Source: Nothopassalora personata (lineage: Eukaryota; Ascomycota; Dothideomycetes; Mycosphaerellales; Mycosphaerellaceae). From it: a DNA stretch of 64,000 nucleotides. Shown here piece after piece: positions 1 to 9,458 of this stretch; position 1 is the first letter of the stretch; each line of letters starts with the position of its first letter. A program made the position numbers and the translations under genes. The stretch is taken from contig CM066288.1 of NCBI GenBank assembly GCA_033816765.1, forward strand, positions 1,178,001-1,242,000, in the 5' to 3' direction. The notes beneath the pieces are model-generated. The model saw only the letters and a program-made list of their open reading frames with translations. It did no database searches and was not told the origin of the DNA.

Positions 1-480
1 GAGTATCCTCGATACCGCAACCGCCGATCCGTCAAATCACGACAGACTACCGCGACCCCTGGACCGAATCCGACGAGGCTTGTTGTGACCAGCTCGTCAA
101 GAACACGACCATCGAGACGCCTTCACCGGCAGAGGCACCCACAAGAGCATGGACATCAGATACATGACAGGAAAGGAATCAGCTGGGTCTGAGGGTCGAG
201 CTGTTCAGAAAATCGTGGAACTGGCGACGAGACGAACAGCCTCTGCACCTCGCGTCTGGCTGGAGGATGAGAGGAAGGGACAGCGTTGGCCACGTCTTCT
301 CATTCTGGTATCCGGATGAAGACCATGGCCGTCAGCAGCACTTCACATGACCATCGCGTGCAGCCCGATAGCTCTAATTGTCACACCCTCATCGCTCGGG
401 CTCACTCTCACAAGTATTCTACCAGTCTCGCTCGCTCTTGACATATTGACATCGCGCGCTACCACTACCGATACAAGCAC
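1..480. other. Intergenic, no gene recognised
   Basis: I see no open frame with family resemblance in this stretch. Base composition is ordinary for the gene-rich block, with no RIP signature. It may contain the 5' end of the decayed gene that follows or the 3' flank of a gene outside the window. Confidence 0.4.
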
Positions 481-1150
481 ACCTACACCATCATAGACAT
501 ATCACCATTCGGCAAGCTGCCAGCAGAACTACGTAACACAATCTACCACGAACTGCTGATCGAGACTGCCGCTATCTACCTCCTCGGATCTGGTCACACC
601 ACCTTCGTCTCACCAAAGACGGCACATCCTATTGCAAAGAGCGTCTCTCCTTGACCGCCACCTGCAAAGAAATCCGCGAAGAAAGCCACCAGATCGTATT
701 CGCTGCAAACACCTTCCAGATCGCCAACGCCGACAAGCCCAACGAAGTCGACGATGACAAGCTTGGCGCCAACCCTATGCGGCATCGCAACGACAATCTA
801 GCATACACTGCACATGGATAGCTTCAGCGGATTGGGGACCATTGCTACTTTCGCTGTGCATGGTCACTGTCGACTTTGGCCAAGATGTCCCTCGTGTCAG
901 ACATATCGAGCATGCACCTTCGCGACGGTTTCGTTCGTCTAGTTCCCAAAATCAAGCTTCGCTTCGGAATACCATCCCGGCTCAGATCGCCGGGACAGGA
1001 GAAATAGCTCGTTCAAAACACGTTCGAGCTCCGGCTGAATCGTCAAGAGCTGGACATGACCGGCTTTTGAGGCTGCGCTTCAGACCTTGATGCAGCGATC
1101 TCGGTCTATGAACGGTGTTTCCTGGGCTGCCATGGATCTGCACGATTTTG
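481..1150 (+). pseudogene. Decayed 2EXR/F-box-like gene
   Basis: Frame 1 from about 490 reads FGKLPAELRNTIYHELL, the usual N-terminal motif of the large Dothideomycete family of LPxELRxxIY (2EXR or F-box-like) proteins. It then stops at 652-654. The expected second motif, LTATCKEIREESHQIVF followed by AANTFQI, is present but in frame 3 from about 651, so a frameshift lies between about 570 and 600. Frame 3 stops at 819-821; further family-like sequence (FVRLVPKIKLRF) follows from 912 with more stops near 1010 and 1060. The gap between the two motifs is too short for a normal intron, so I read this as a broken gene. The stops are not specially RIP-like. The family is usually of unknown function. 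Alternatives are a sequencing indel or a very degenerate paralogue. Confidence 0.4.
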
Positions 1151-1500
1151 GCTGGGATGTTCAGAATTCCCTTCGAGGTCTGAAAGGGAAGATTAAGGAG
1201 TTGAAGCTCTGATGCTGCGCGACCACTTTACACACCAGCGAGAGATCTGGAGAGCAGGATAGATGGCTATCAGGGACTTTGAGCGGGTTGGGCACAAGAA
1301 GCAGACAGTGAATAAGGCAGCGAGGCCCGGCGATGGCAGGATCAAGTCACGATAACTACCGATACCTGCTGGACAAGAGCGACGGGGCACATATGGCGTC
1401 AACTATCTCGAAAATATGCTTGTTCGAACAGTGTAATGTTCTTCTGGACCACTCGGTGCTAAGACGTACTCCTATCTGGATTGGTAGATACACGACCTAA

Positions 1501-2220
1501 TCAAGCCGACAACCTCTTCTCTTGCACCGCACTTCTCGCTGGAGTCTCTCGACGCCTTGACCAAGCCTCCGCCATCGCTATCAGACAAACAGCCAATCCA
1601 ATGATGAACATCGGAATGAGGTTCCACCGCCAGCCTCGCATCACCCGCAGATGTTCCTTGATGGTATCCGCATCACTACTGTGCGCAAGAGGCAACTGCA
1701 GCATAGCGGTAAACCAGTTCTCCGGCGTCCACTGTTCAAGCGGATAGGCGGCATAATCCGGATATGGTCGATTGTCTAGCGAAGCCGCAACTGCAATATC
1801 GATCGTTTGACCATCGTGATTGTCGGTGAGAACAAAAGCATAGATCAATGCCGCAAGCGTCAGTAGCATGGATAACACGGTCATGCCTAGCCAGAAGTGG
1901 TACCAGAACATGCCCACTCTGTTCAAAGTTGAGCTAGAGCGAGTGGCTCGACTTCGTAGCCAGAGTGCCAGGATGCCTCCCATGCCGATCAGTACGAAAG
2001 CTGTTCCTGCCGCTCCATTGCTCGTGTGACCCTGGTCGACCAACAGGCCAAGAGGCTTGCCGTGGAGCGGGAAAGTGCTGTCGTTGTAGTCGATGTCGAA
2101 GTCCCTTCCTGCTCTTCGATGTAGCCATGCTACCATGCTGCTGATGAATGATAGCTCGACGATGGAGTCGACCATGAGGACGCCGATCGCTATCTTCAGC
2201 GCGAGGGTCAGAGGCGCCAT
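1501..2220 (-). CDS. Four-helix membrane protein, hypothetical
   Basis: A 239-residue single-exon protein. I chose the ATG at 2220 because hydrophobic sequence begins right after it (MAPLTLALKIAIGVLMV); an in-frame upstream start at 2328 would add 36 unremarkable residues. Four membrane segments are visible: near residues 8-33, 70-95, 110-140 (FWYHFWLGMTVLSMLLTLAA) and 205-225 (LIPMFIIGLAVCLIAMAEAW). A loop of about 60 residues between segments 3 and 4 is rich in acidic and aromatic residues, and the C-terminus is short, basic and cytosolic-looking. I do not recognise a named family. It resembles fungal hypothetical four-TM proteins, and no substrate or pathway can be inferred. Confidence 0.6.
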   Translation of the reverse strand: MAPLTLALKIAIGVLMVDSIVELSFISSMVAWLHRRAGRDFDIDYNDSTFPLHGKPLGLLVDQGHTSNGAAGTAFVLIGMGGILALWLRSRATRSSSTLNRVGMFWYHFWLGMTVLSMLLTLAALIYAFVLTDNHDGQTIDIAVAASLDNRPYPDYAAYPLEQWTPENWFTAMLQLPLAHSSDADTIKEHLRVMRGWRWNLIPMFIIGLAVCLIAMAEAWSRRRETPARSAVQEKRLSA

Positions 2221-3120
2221 GGTGCCGGTTGGAAAGAGGATGGATGCAATGCTTTTCAGCCTATGAGCCTTCGTGATACACAGAATATCCCTCCGTCTAT
2301 GGCCGCAAGCTAGGGCGGTGAGCCTCAAATCCCTCGTGGCTTCGATATTTGTTCTTGTGATTGTGTTTTAGACCCCTGTCGCAGGTATGCTAACTATCGT
2401 AGGTGTGAAGTCTGCTACTATGCCTCAAAAGAAGACAACAATAAGAAATAAAAGATTAGAGCAACCGCAGTGTCTACCAAAGGACACAAGAGAATGTACC
2501 TAAGACATCGTACCTCTTATCACTAATACTCTCCCTCACCGCAGTGGAAGCTGACATCGCATTTCGTCTATGCATGCTCAATCCTTGTACAGATACGATG
2601 ATACAGTCCACTAATAGTTGTAAGGGCCCTCAAATGGGTGTAGAAGGAGCGCCGTCCGGTGGAACACTGAGGCTGAGATGAGAAAGTGGCTGCAGGATTG
2701 CAGAAGCGAGCCAACAGCTCGAGGCCGAAAATAGGGTCACAAGCTGGAGGCCTTACGGCTGTTTTGGATGCTTAACATCATCAAGACGGCCGCGGCGAGC
2801 TTAAAGAAATGTCATAGCATAGCCAAGGCGTCTGGCAACCCGGTCGTTACGAGGGTGTTGGAGTACAGTATTGCACGCTCGTATAAGCTCTTGTTGCATA
2901 CCGAGATTGCATCAAGCAATGGTGATAGAGTCCACTCGCAGCAGGTTTGATCCATTGATGGTGCAGCCGCGAATGATCGTTTTTAGATCTTCTGGCAAGA
3001 AACTGATGGGACGGCGCGGGTGAAGCTTTCCTCCGAGGTCGCTCCTTGTATGAAATTTGTTAAAGTAATTGACTGGAAACATACCTTGAATATCTTGCAT
3101 CGCCTGTAACTCCACCGAAC
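2221..3120. other. Intergenic with promoter regions
   Basis: About 900 bp between the divergent membrane-protein gene and the TTC27-like gene, so it should hold both promoters. Short open frames here (for example 2768-2950 plus) have no recognisable similarity. There is no RIP signature and no repeat. Confidence 0.4.
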
Positions 3121-5976
3121 ATGGCGGACACACTATTGACATATCTGCGAGGAAGCTTGCCGGATGAAGTTGCGCAACTTGCGGGAATGCATTTGCAACA
3201 TCTCGAAGAGGGCGAATACAAGAGACTGCTGGAATCTGATGAAGCTCGTATATTGCTCGGCCAGGAAAACGACACAGAACTGTCACATGTCAAACCACAA
3301 GACTTCAACAACTGGAACGACTTCGTATTTCACCGACTCGGAGCGTTCTGCGGAGACAGGAGCAGACCAGAAAGACAAGTCATTATCTTTTGCATAGGAT
3401 ATGCTGCACTGCTAGCTTTCGTTCAAGCGAACGTGACTGGGCCACCATTAGAATTCCAGCCTTCCAACCTTGTGTTGCCTCACACTGATGGCTCTGGTCA
3501 TGATGTTAGGCACAAATTAAGGCAACAACTGTTGTCAAGCCTCACAGTAGATGGCATCGCCCCTTACAAATTGACACCTCACATCGAGCTTCTATGTCTT
3601 GCCGATGCGGTGATGACATGTCCAGCAGTGCTGAAAAATGTCAAAGCGGCAAGATGGGCGAAGATCAGAGTCGCTTTTTGGCAGCAGAGACTGTTGTCCG
3701 AAGTTTCTTCAACTCTACAAAATGTCATATACGATGACATTGAGCTTCTCTTCCAGGACTTGAAGACGTACAGTGGCGACCGAGCATCGCTTGAAGCAGA
3801 ATTTCTGCTCGAGCGAGCAACCATACATACACATCATAGCTTGGACAAGTTTGCACGAGCTGACCTTGAACAAGCTAAGAAAGATCGCAAGTTCGAGTTC
3901 GCGCTCACTGGCTTGATGGGAAAGCGGACGAAGTTCCAGCAAAAGGACACGAGCCAGCTTCTTGTGCTTGCGAAGAGCCACGCTGATACTGAGTCTGCTA
4001 CGACCGCCGGTGCCGGCACGAATTCAACGCTCAATGACGCCAACCAGGACAGCACTAGACCCGCCAACCTGGATCTGAACGACGATACTCTCCTTGAGTC
4101 TATTTCCTTTACAGAAAAGCCGGCAGAGGCGCCACTTGCCGAGTTCAAGGAGCGCGAAGACCTGCCGGCGTCGTTAAGAGAGCTTGATCCATCAAATCAG
4201 CCTCAACTTCAACCACTTGACTCCGTCATATTACTGTCTCTCGCCTCATCCATCAAAAACACATCACCCGAGGATGGTCTGACCCGCGAGGAGACTCTGC
4301 CATATGCCACTCGAGTTCTAGAAGGAGGCAGCTCTAACTGGCAAGTCTATACACAGGCGCTACTGGTTAGAAGCAGAATCGAAGGTTACAGGTCGCGGAC
4401 GATCGAACGCGGGCTGCTTCAACTGCAAACACTGGTCGATCAAGTGATCGCCAATACCGCTGCAGAAGGTTCGTCAGTGAAAGAGGGTGCCGACGCGTCT
4501 ACTCCCGGAACGACGTCCTTCTTACCGAAAGCCAAGGAGTCAGAAAGTGCACCTGTCACCGAGCGGCTCAGATACATCTTCCAGCTTGCAACACCGACCA
4601 GATGGGAGCTTGAGGCAGAGCTGGCGGCTCGTTGGGTACAACTCGGAGGGCTGAGATCTGCTCTGGAGATCTATGAGAGACTCCAGATGTGGGCAGAGGC
4701 CGCATTGTGTCACGCAGCGACAGAACGTGAAGACAAAGCTAAGCGCATCGTCAGGCGACAGCTCTTCCATGCCGCCTCGGGAGGTTCAGATGCCCCTGAA
4801 AGCGACATTGGTGACGATGAAGAGTGGACCGGACCCGCTCGGAAACCACCACCACTCGATGCACCACGCTTGTACTGCATTCTTGGTGATATTGATCAGT
4901 CGATTGGAATGTACGAAAAGGCGTGGGAGGTGTCGAACCAGCGCTACGCACGTGCACAGCGTTCTATCGGACGACACTTCATCCAAGCCGGCAACATGGT
5001 CCGCGCTGCAGAAGCCTACAGCAAGAGTCTCAAGGTCAACCAGCTAAATCAACAAAGCTGGTTCGCCCTAGGCTGTGCCCTTCTCGAGCTTGCACAGTTC
5101 TCCAAAGCAGTCGAAGCCTTCTCCCGTTGCGTACAACTCGACGAGACAGACGCCGAGTCGTGGTCCAACCTCGCAGCCGCGCTCCTCCACACCGATCCCG
5201 AAGATACAGCACATCCTACCGAATCCGTCAAGCTAGACGACGAAGACGAAACAACCACTTCAACAGCAACAACCGCAGAACGCGCCCAGAACATCCGCAT
5301 CGAAGCCCTCAAAGCCCTCAAACGCGCCGCCTCCTTCAAACACGACTCCTTCCGTATCTGGGAGAACGTCCTCATAGTCGCTGCATCTCTCCGTCCCGAG
5401 CCAGACTGGCCTTCAACCCTCTCAGCCCAAAAGCGAATCATCGACCTCCGCGGACCCACTGACGGCGAAAAATGTATCGACATCGAGATCCTCACAAAGC
5501 TCGTCAACCACATCATCGCCACGAGCGACACCTACGATCCTTCCCAGCCAGGTCTAGCACGCATGGTCGTCAAATTCATCGACGAAAGTGTAGTGCCTCT
5601 GATCACAGCATCCGCGGAGCTTTGGCATCTCGTCGGCAAACTGGCACTGTGGCGTAACAAGCCTTCGACGGCTCTCGATGCAGAGGAGAAGGCTTGGCGA
5701 GCTGTGACGAGTCAGCCTGGCTGGGAGAGCGACAGCGAGGCAAAGTGGAATAATGTTGTGGAGGCTACTGTGAGGCTGGCGGATGCGTATGAGAGCTTGG
5801 GCCAGAGGGAGAGGACTGAGGGTATGGCTGGCGGCTCTGGGGAGTTAGTGGCCAAGGACTGGAAGTTCAAGGCTAGGACTGCTATTAGGGGTATTATGGG
5901 GAAGGGAAAGGATTCTTGGGAGGACGGAGCTGGCTGGGAGAAGCTGAAGGAGAGTATGGAAGGTTTGCGAGGTTGA
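3121..5976 (+). CDS. EMW1: TPR protein of the TTC27/Emw1 family
   Basis: An intronless 951-residue protein. The central block (residues about 496-545 and 581-690) has the TTC27 arrangement: LYCILGDIDQSIGMYEKAW, then ARAQRSIGRHFIQAGNM, then QSWFALGCALLELAQFSKAV and AEAFSRCVQLDETDAESW. These are consecutive TPR helices around the family hallmark in which a W-x-A/S-L-G-C repeat follows a RAQRS segment. The N-terminal half is helical with an acidic, Ser/Thr-rich linker at about 290-340; an acidic linker at about 700-720 interrupts the TPR array. Yeast Emw1 is an essential protein linked to cell-wall integrity, and human TTC27 is a poorly characterised TPR protein; chaperone-like roles are proposed. 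Length matches fungal homologues. The ATG at 3121 is the first in frame. Family assignment is confident, molecular function is not. Confidence 0.85.
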   Translation: MADTLLTYLRGSLPDEVAQLAGMHLQHLEEGEYKRLLESDEARILLGQENDTELSHVKPQDFNNWNDFVFHRLGAFCGDRSRPERQVIIFCIGYAALLAFVQANVTGPPLEFQPSNLVLPHTDGSGHDVRHKLRQQLLSSLTVDGIAPYKLTPHIELLCLADAVMTCPAVLKNVKAARWAKIRVAFWQQRLLSEVSSTLQNVIYDDIELLFQDLKTYSGDRASLEAEFLLERATIHTHHSLDKFARADLEQAKKDRKFEFALTGLMGKRTKFQQKDTSQLLVLAKSHADTESATTAGAGTNSTLNDANQDSTRPANLDLNDDTLLESISFTEKPAEAPLAEFKEREDLPASLRELDPSNQPQLQPLDSVILLSLASSIKNTSPEDGLTREETLPYATRVLEGGSSNWQVYTQALLVRSRIEGYRSRTIERGLLQLQTLVDQVIANTAAEGSSVKEGADASTPGTTSFLPKAKESESAPVTERLRYIFQLATPTRWELEAELAARWVQLGGLRSALEIYERLQMWAEAALCHAATEREDKAKRIVRRQLFHAASGGSDAPESDIGDDEEWTGPARKPPPLDAPRLYCILGDIDQSIGMYEKAWEVSNQRYARAQRSIGRHFIQAGNMVRAAEAYSKSLKVNQLNQQSWFALGCALLELAQFSKAVEAFSRCVQLDETDAESWSNLAAALLHTDPEDTAHPTESVKLDDEDETTTSTATTAERAQNIRIEALKALKRAASFKHDSFRIWENVLIVAASLRPEPDWPSTLSAQKRIIDLRGPTDGEKCIDIEILTKLVNHIIATSDTYDPSQPGLARMVVKFIDESVVPLITASAELWHLVGKLALWRNKPSTALDAEEKAWRAVTSQPGWESDSEAKWNNVVEATVRLADAYESLGQRERTEGMAGGSGELVAKDWKFKARTAIRGIMGKGKDSWEDGAGWEKLKESMEGLRG

Positions 5977-6234
5977 GTCTGCAGATGCATGTGCACGCAT
6001 ATCGGAAGTTGCTGCAGCATGACGACGTCGTCCGACTGGAGTCTGACCTTTCCCAAGCTGGTAGATGGTTCCCCGGATTTGGGAAGTCACTACATTATGC
6101 TCGCTGCCGATCGCTTCCTGCCTGGTCGTCTTGGCCGCCTGGACGTCTTGTGGGGAGTTTCCACCTCCATGGCCAAGCCAATCCACCCCAGCGGCGCAAC
6201 TCAGTAAGCTCCCCACGCTTCAAAGGCAGGGTCG

Positions 6235-6651
6235 TCACATGAGCAAAGGTCTGCTTTCGTCGTCGGTTCCTTGCTCGGAGACGCCATGAACTCGAATTGT
6301 CTTAGACCCAGGCGGTGACTCCGGGTGTCGCACCTCCAATATCTCCCGCATGAGGTCCACAGCAGGTCTTGTATACGCAGAAGCATAGCTGACCACGTGC
6401 AGCTTGCTTACCTCCGTTTTCGGCCTCTGTTTGTAGTACCAATCTCGCGCTGTCAGAGCTGGCTTGCTCTTGATACTGATGCCAGAGTCGGCGGCTGTGG
6501 AAGAAGAATTTGATCGTGGTCTTGGTGTGGATTTTTGAATCAATGGCCAGCTTGTTACTTTCCGGAGCTGTGCACGCAGCGATGCAGCGGCAGCAGATTC
6601 TTGTTGCGGGTCGGTCGTGGACTGAGTTCGGTGGTGGTTGTGGTTGGTCAT
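6235..6651 (-). CDS. Small hypothetical protein
   Basis: A 138-residue reading frame starting at the ATG at 6651 (MTNHNHHRTQSTTDPQQES). The frame is open 65 codons further upstream, but that extension looks non-coding. The N-terminal 65 residues are low-complexity and Ser/Thr/Pro-rich. The C-terminal part has a more ordered stretch (PALTARDWYYKQRPKTEVSK, then AVDLMREILEVRHPESPP). A possible 44-nt intron (donor gtaagc, acceptor ending caag) lies inside this stretch, but splicing would change frame and lose the ordered part, so I keep the unspliced model. No family recognised. It could be a short Dothideomycete-specific gene or a chance frame. Confidence 0.4.
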   Translation of the reverse strand: MTNHNHHRTQSTTDPQQESAAAASLRAQLRKVTSWPLIQKSTPRPRSNSSSTAADSGISIKSKPALTARDWYYKQRPKTEVSKLHVVSYASAYTRPAVDLMREILEVRHPESPPGSKTIRVHGVSEQGTDDESRPLLM

Positions 6652-7311
6652 GTCGATTCTGATGTTGTCAGGTTCGCTGGTGAGATGTGCAGACGGTATG
6701 CAATTGGAAACTATCTTGCAGCCGGCGCTGTCGGTGGTATGTATGGCTTTCCGGACCGAAACAAGTGTCTTGTTGGAATTGAATAATGTTTTAGGGAGTA
6801 GTCTGCCGTGAGATCCAGATCTTGGTTCACGAAATTGCAGCCACAATCGTCATGTGTATGGTTTGTGCAGCTGTGTTGCGATGTGCCCTTGAAGTACTTC
6901 TCAGCGTCCGCTTTGGAGTGAAGATCGTGAACACCGCTTTCCCGGAATAGCAGTGATCGCATGAGTAGTCCCGCTTGCTCATTTCGCAACACTATGCGCA
7001 TGACACACGGGCAGCGTCGGACCACATGGCTGTAGTGCAGGGAGTAACGACCCGCCTCCTCTGCAAGTGAGTATCGTGGCCTGCCCTGATGACATATTGC
7101 GCGGCTAAGAAACGGTGAAGAGCACAGAGCAGCAATGGAGCTGGGTGGCTTCACAAACGAAATCTTGTGTGACCATGATGGCCTCGTTCCGCATTGTCGG
7201 TTCCGGTCACGCAGCATACTGATGTGCGATGTGCGTAAGAGCGCTCAGATCGCGTATGCACATGACTCTCAGGCCGTATGTAGCGCGCACGCACGCCATT
7301 GCCATGCTTGA
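6652..7311. other. Intergenic, no gene recognised
   Basis: Between the small hypothetical gene and MED21. A minus-strand open frame at 6711-7217 has Cys/His/Arg-rich, biased content without recognisable domains, and I do not accept it as a gene. No repeats are visible. Confidence 0.35.
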
Positions 7312-7846
7312 TCATGTAATTCTCTTGATCTTGCCGATGGCTTCACCCAGTAGATCGACCATGGATTCTTTCTCGACCTCCTTGCGAGTGCGTTCTTCTT
7401 CAACTTGACGGAGTTCTACCTCCAGCTCGCGCATCCTCTTCTCCTGCTCCGCTTCGCTGTTTCCAAGTCCCGGCAGTCTCTCGATGATGTATTCCATAGC
7501 CTTTTGCTGCAGGACGAGATCCTTGGCCCGGTCTTCCAGCTCATGCTTGAACTTGTCTGGCGCTTCGGGGACAGGTGTGCTCGCATTGTTGTTGCCGTTC
7601 TGTGCTGCAGCTGCGCCACCGCCATTGGTAGCAATCTCGCCGTTGGTGGTTGCGCTCTGCGGTGCCTGGCTCGGCTGCCCCTCGATCTCGCTGTAGGGTG
7701 CCTTGTCTTGGATGTATTTGAGATCCGCGTACATCATGGTGAGCATCTGAGTAGCATTAGCTCGTGACCGCCAATGAAAGATGGGAAGAAGTCACCGTGT
7801 CCACGCAGTCCTGCAGCTGCGTGAGACTGTCTGTTGGGCCCGACAT
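7312..7846 (-). CDS. MED21: Mediator subunit 21 (Med21/Srb7)
   Basis: Two exons. Exon 1 is 7846-7796 and begins MSGPTDSLTQLQDCVDT, the classic Med21 N-terminus (D-x-L-T-Q-L-Q-x-C-x-D). A 49-nt intron (7795-7747) has donor gtgact, a branch-like gctaatg and acceptor ctcag. Exon 2 is 7746-7312. The joined protein is 161 residues. After MLTMMYADLKYIQDKAPYSE comes a Pro/Ala/Asn-rich linker typical of ascomycete Med21, then a C-terminal coiled coil (residues about 85-160, LEVELRQVEEERTRKEVEKE) that in the family pairs with Med7 in the Mediator middle module. It is a nuclear coactivator subunit bridging activators to RNA polymerase II. The exon-2 frame alone would miss the conserved N-terminus, so the intron is needed. 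The non-canonical gtgact donor is the least certain base-level detail. Confidence 0.88.
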
Positions 7847-8171
7847 GTTGAGCTACCGCGATGTTGCGGTCCGGCTGGTCAATTGCGAGGTGACAAGATG
7901 GCGTCTCCCTTACTGAGTGCTCAGCCTCGCCATTCATTTAGCGCATCGTGTGGTGTCGTTACATGCCGATGGTGTGAATGAGGCGCGTTCCTGCAGCGGC
8001 CCGCGCTCCGCATTGGATCGCGTCTGAGCGGTAGCTACTGTACTGTAGTTCGTGATGGCCGGCCTGTTTCATCTTCTCAATCACTTCGCCCTCGGTGCTG
8101 CGTGTTTCACGATAGTTGGGATCGGGGATCGCAGCATGAGCGATCTATGTATATAAAGGCATCTTCTGCTC
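7847..8171. promoter_or_regulatory. Bidirectional promoter MED21/RRG7-like
   Basis: A 325-bp spacer between divergently transcribed genes. A TATA-like string (tgtatataaagg) at about 8147-8158 lies just upstream of the plus-strand start at 8172, and very close to it, so the true transcription start or ATG of the plus gene may be slightly downstream. Confidence 0.4.
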
Positions 8172-9122
8172 ATGATCCCCGTTCACCCGCTCGCCCGCAC
8201 ATGCATGAGCCTCCTTGGAATACGACCTCTCGATAACGCAGTCACATCCTCACGACAATCTATCACTACTTTGAGTCAATCCATTGGCTATGGCGTGCAG
8301 CAGAATCGACACTTTGTCTTGCAATCTCGGGATTTTGTTCGAGCGCGATTCACGCCAGTCACACGACTTCGACCGAGGTTGAGAGCTCCACGACCACAAG
8401 AACTTCTGGGTCCAGTGCAAAACGCCAGATCGGAAAGCCTGAGCACGGAGGCGAGGCAAAGCGCCCAGAAGAAAGAGCGTCCCCCGGCAACGACTGAATT
8501 GAATGTTTCGAAACATCACTACGATCTTGACTCGTTCGTAAAGTATGCGACCAAGACCGGCTGCAGCGAGAACAGCACATTCTACAAAGGCACATATCAC
8601 GAATACAACGTAGCCAGAGCGTTGAAAGAGTATGGCTTCTCACTGGACAGAGTCGGCCGGGCGAATGATCTCGGCATAGACCTACTCGGGCAATGGCGTC
8701 TGCCCATGGCGCCGCACGAGATCAAGATCGTGGTTCAATGTAAGGCCAGCGAGACGCGACCCGCCTTCGTGCGCGAGTTGGAGGGCGCTTGTCGAGGTGC
8801 ACCGCTGGGTTGGCGAGGGCGGGACGTCATGGCTCTGCTAGTGTCAGATCGTGAGTGGACTCCGGGCGTTCATGATGCCATAAAACGAAGCGGCATGCCT
8901 TTCGGCTTCATGCTCGTGACACGTGGGGGCGTTCTGGAGCAGTTCTGCTGGAACGCGGCTGCAGCAGATGCTTTTCTCACCGGCCTGCAGGCAATACCCG
9001 TCTACGGTCAAAAGAGCGAGATGAGGAAGTGGTCCAAGAGGAAGAAGGACTTCATTGCAGCTGGACGCCAAAAGCACGACACGATAGCGCTGCTATGGGA
9101 TGGTAAGGTCTGGAAACCGTAG
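8172..9122 (+). CDS. RRG7: Rrg7-like mitochondrial protein (DUF2034)
   Basis: A single-exon protein of 316 residues. The first 100 residues are rich in Arg, Ser and Gln with almost no acids, as in a mitochondrial targeting sequence. The conserved domain (about 135-275) has restriction-endonuclease-like (PD-(D/E)XK) landmarks: a helix Glu in KGTYHEYNVA (about 139-148), Asp in DLGIDLLGQW (about 166-175), and VVQCKASE (about 187-194) giving the E/Q-x-K element. This order (GTxxE, then D-x-G-x-D-L-x-G, then QCK) is that of Rrg7, Required for Respiratory Growth 7, a mitochondrial protein of unknown biochemical activity in yeast. A second in-frame Met at residue 12 is also plausible as start. Assignment to DUF2034 is good; nuclease activity is inference only. 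Confidence 0.75.
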   Translation: MIPVHPLARTCMSLLGIRPLDNAVTSSRQSITTLSQSIGYGVQQNRHFVLQSRDFVRARFTPVTRLRPRLRAPRPQELLGPVQNARSESLSTEARQSAQKKERPPATTELNVSKHHYDLDSFVKYATKTGCSENSTFYKGTYHEYNVARALKEYGFSLDRVGRANDLGIDLLGQWRLPMAPHEIKIVVQCKASETRPAFVRELEGACRGAPLGWRGRDVMALLVSDREWTPGVHDAIKRSGMPFGFMLVTRGGVLEQFCWNAAAADAFLTGLQAIPVYGQKSEMRKWSKRKKDFIAAGRQKHDTIALLWDGKVWKP

Positions 9123-9458
9123 GCCCGGGTCAGGACAGGCCCATCTGGAGCTCGATCCTGCTTCCGACTTCGGCTGATTTCGAGGCCGGCTTGGCATTTT
9201 CAACAGCACCTGCATTGAGAAGCTGTCCACAGTGTCTTCCCTATGACCCACGGCCCTGGAGCGAAGGAGCTGGTACATAATCGCACTTGAGACCTGCATC
9301 AAATACGTAGCACTACGCCCTATAACATGATAATGCATTGGTATGACTGACTCATATGGTGCCGACGGACATTGACATTGACTCATGGGAAGCCACTGAT
9401 ATCTCCCGCGAAGGACACAAATCATCCGCTGCAATACACCATCGTGCTAGCAGACAGA
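9123..9458. other. Intergenic spacer
   Basis: About 340 bp between two plus-strand genes. It must hold the terminator of the Rrg7-like gene and the promoter of the Egt2-like gene. No repeat or RNA gene is seen. Confidence 0.35.

Noticed and set aside
842..1090. 82-residue plus-strand open frame
   Set aside because: Overlaps the decayed 2EXR-like gene in another frame; the family-like residues are in frame 3, not here.
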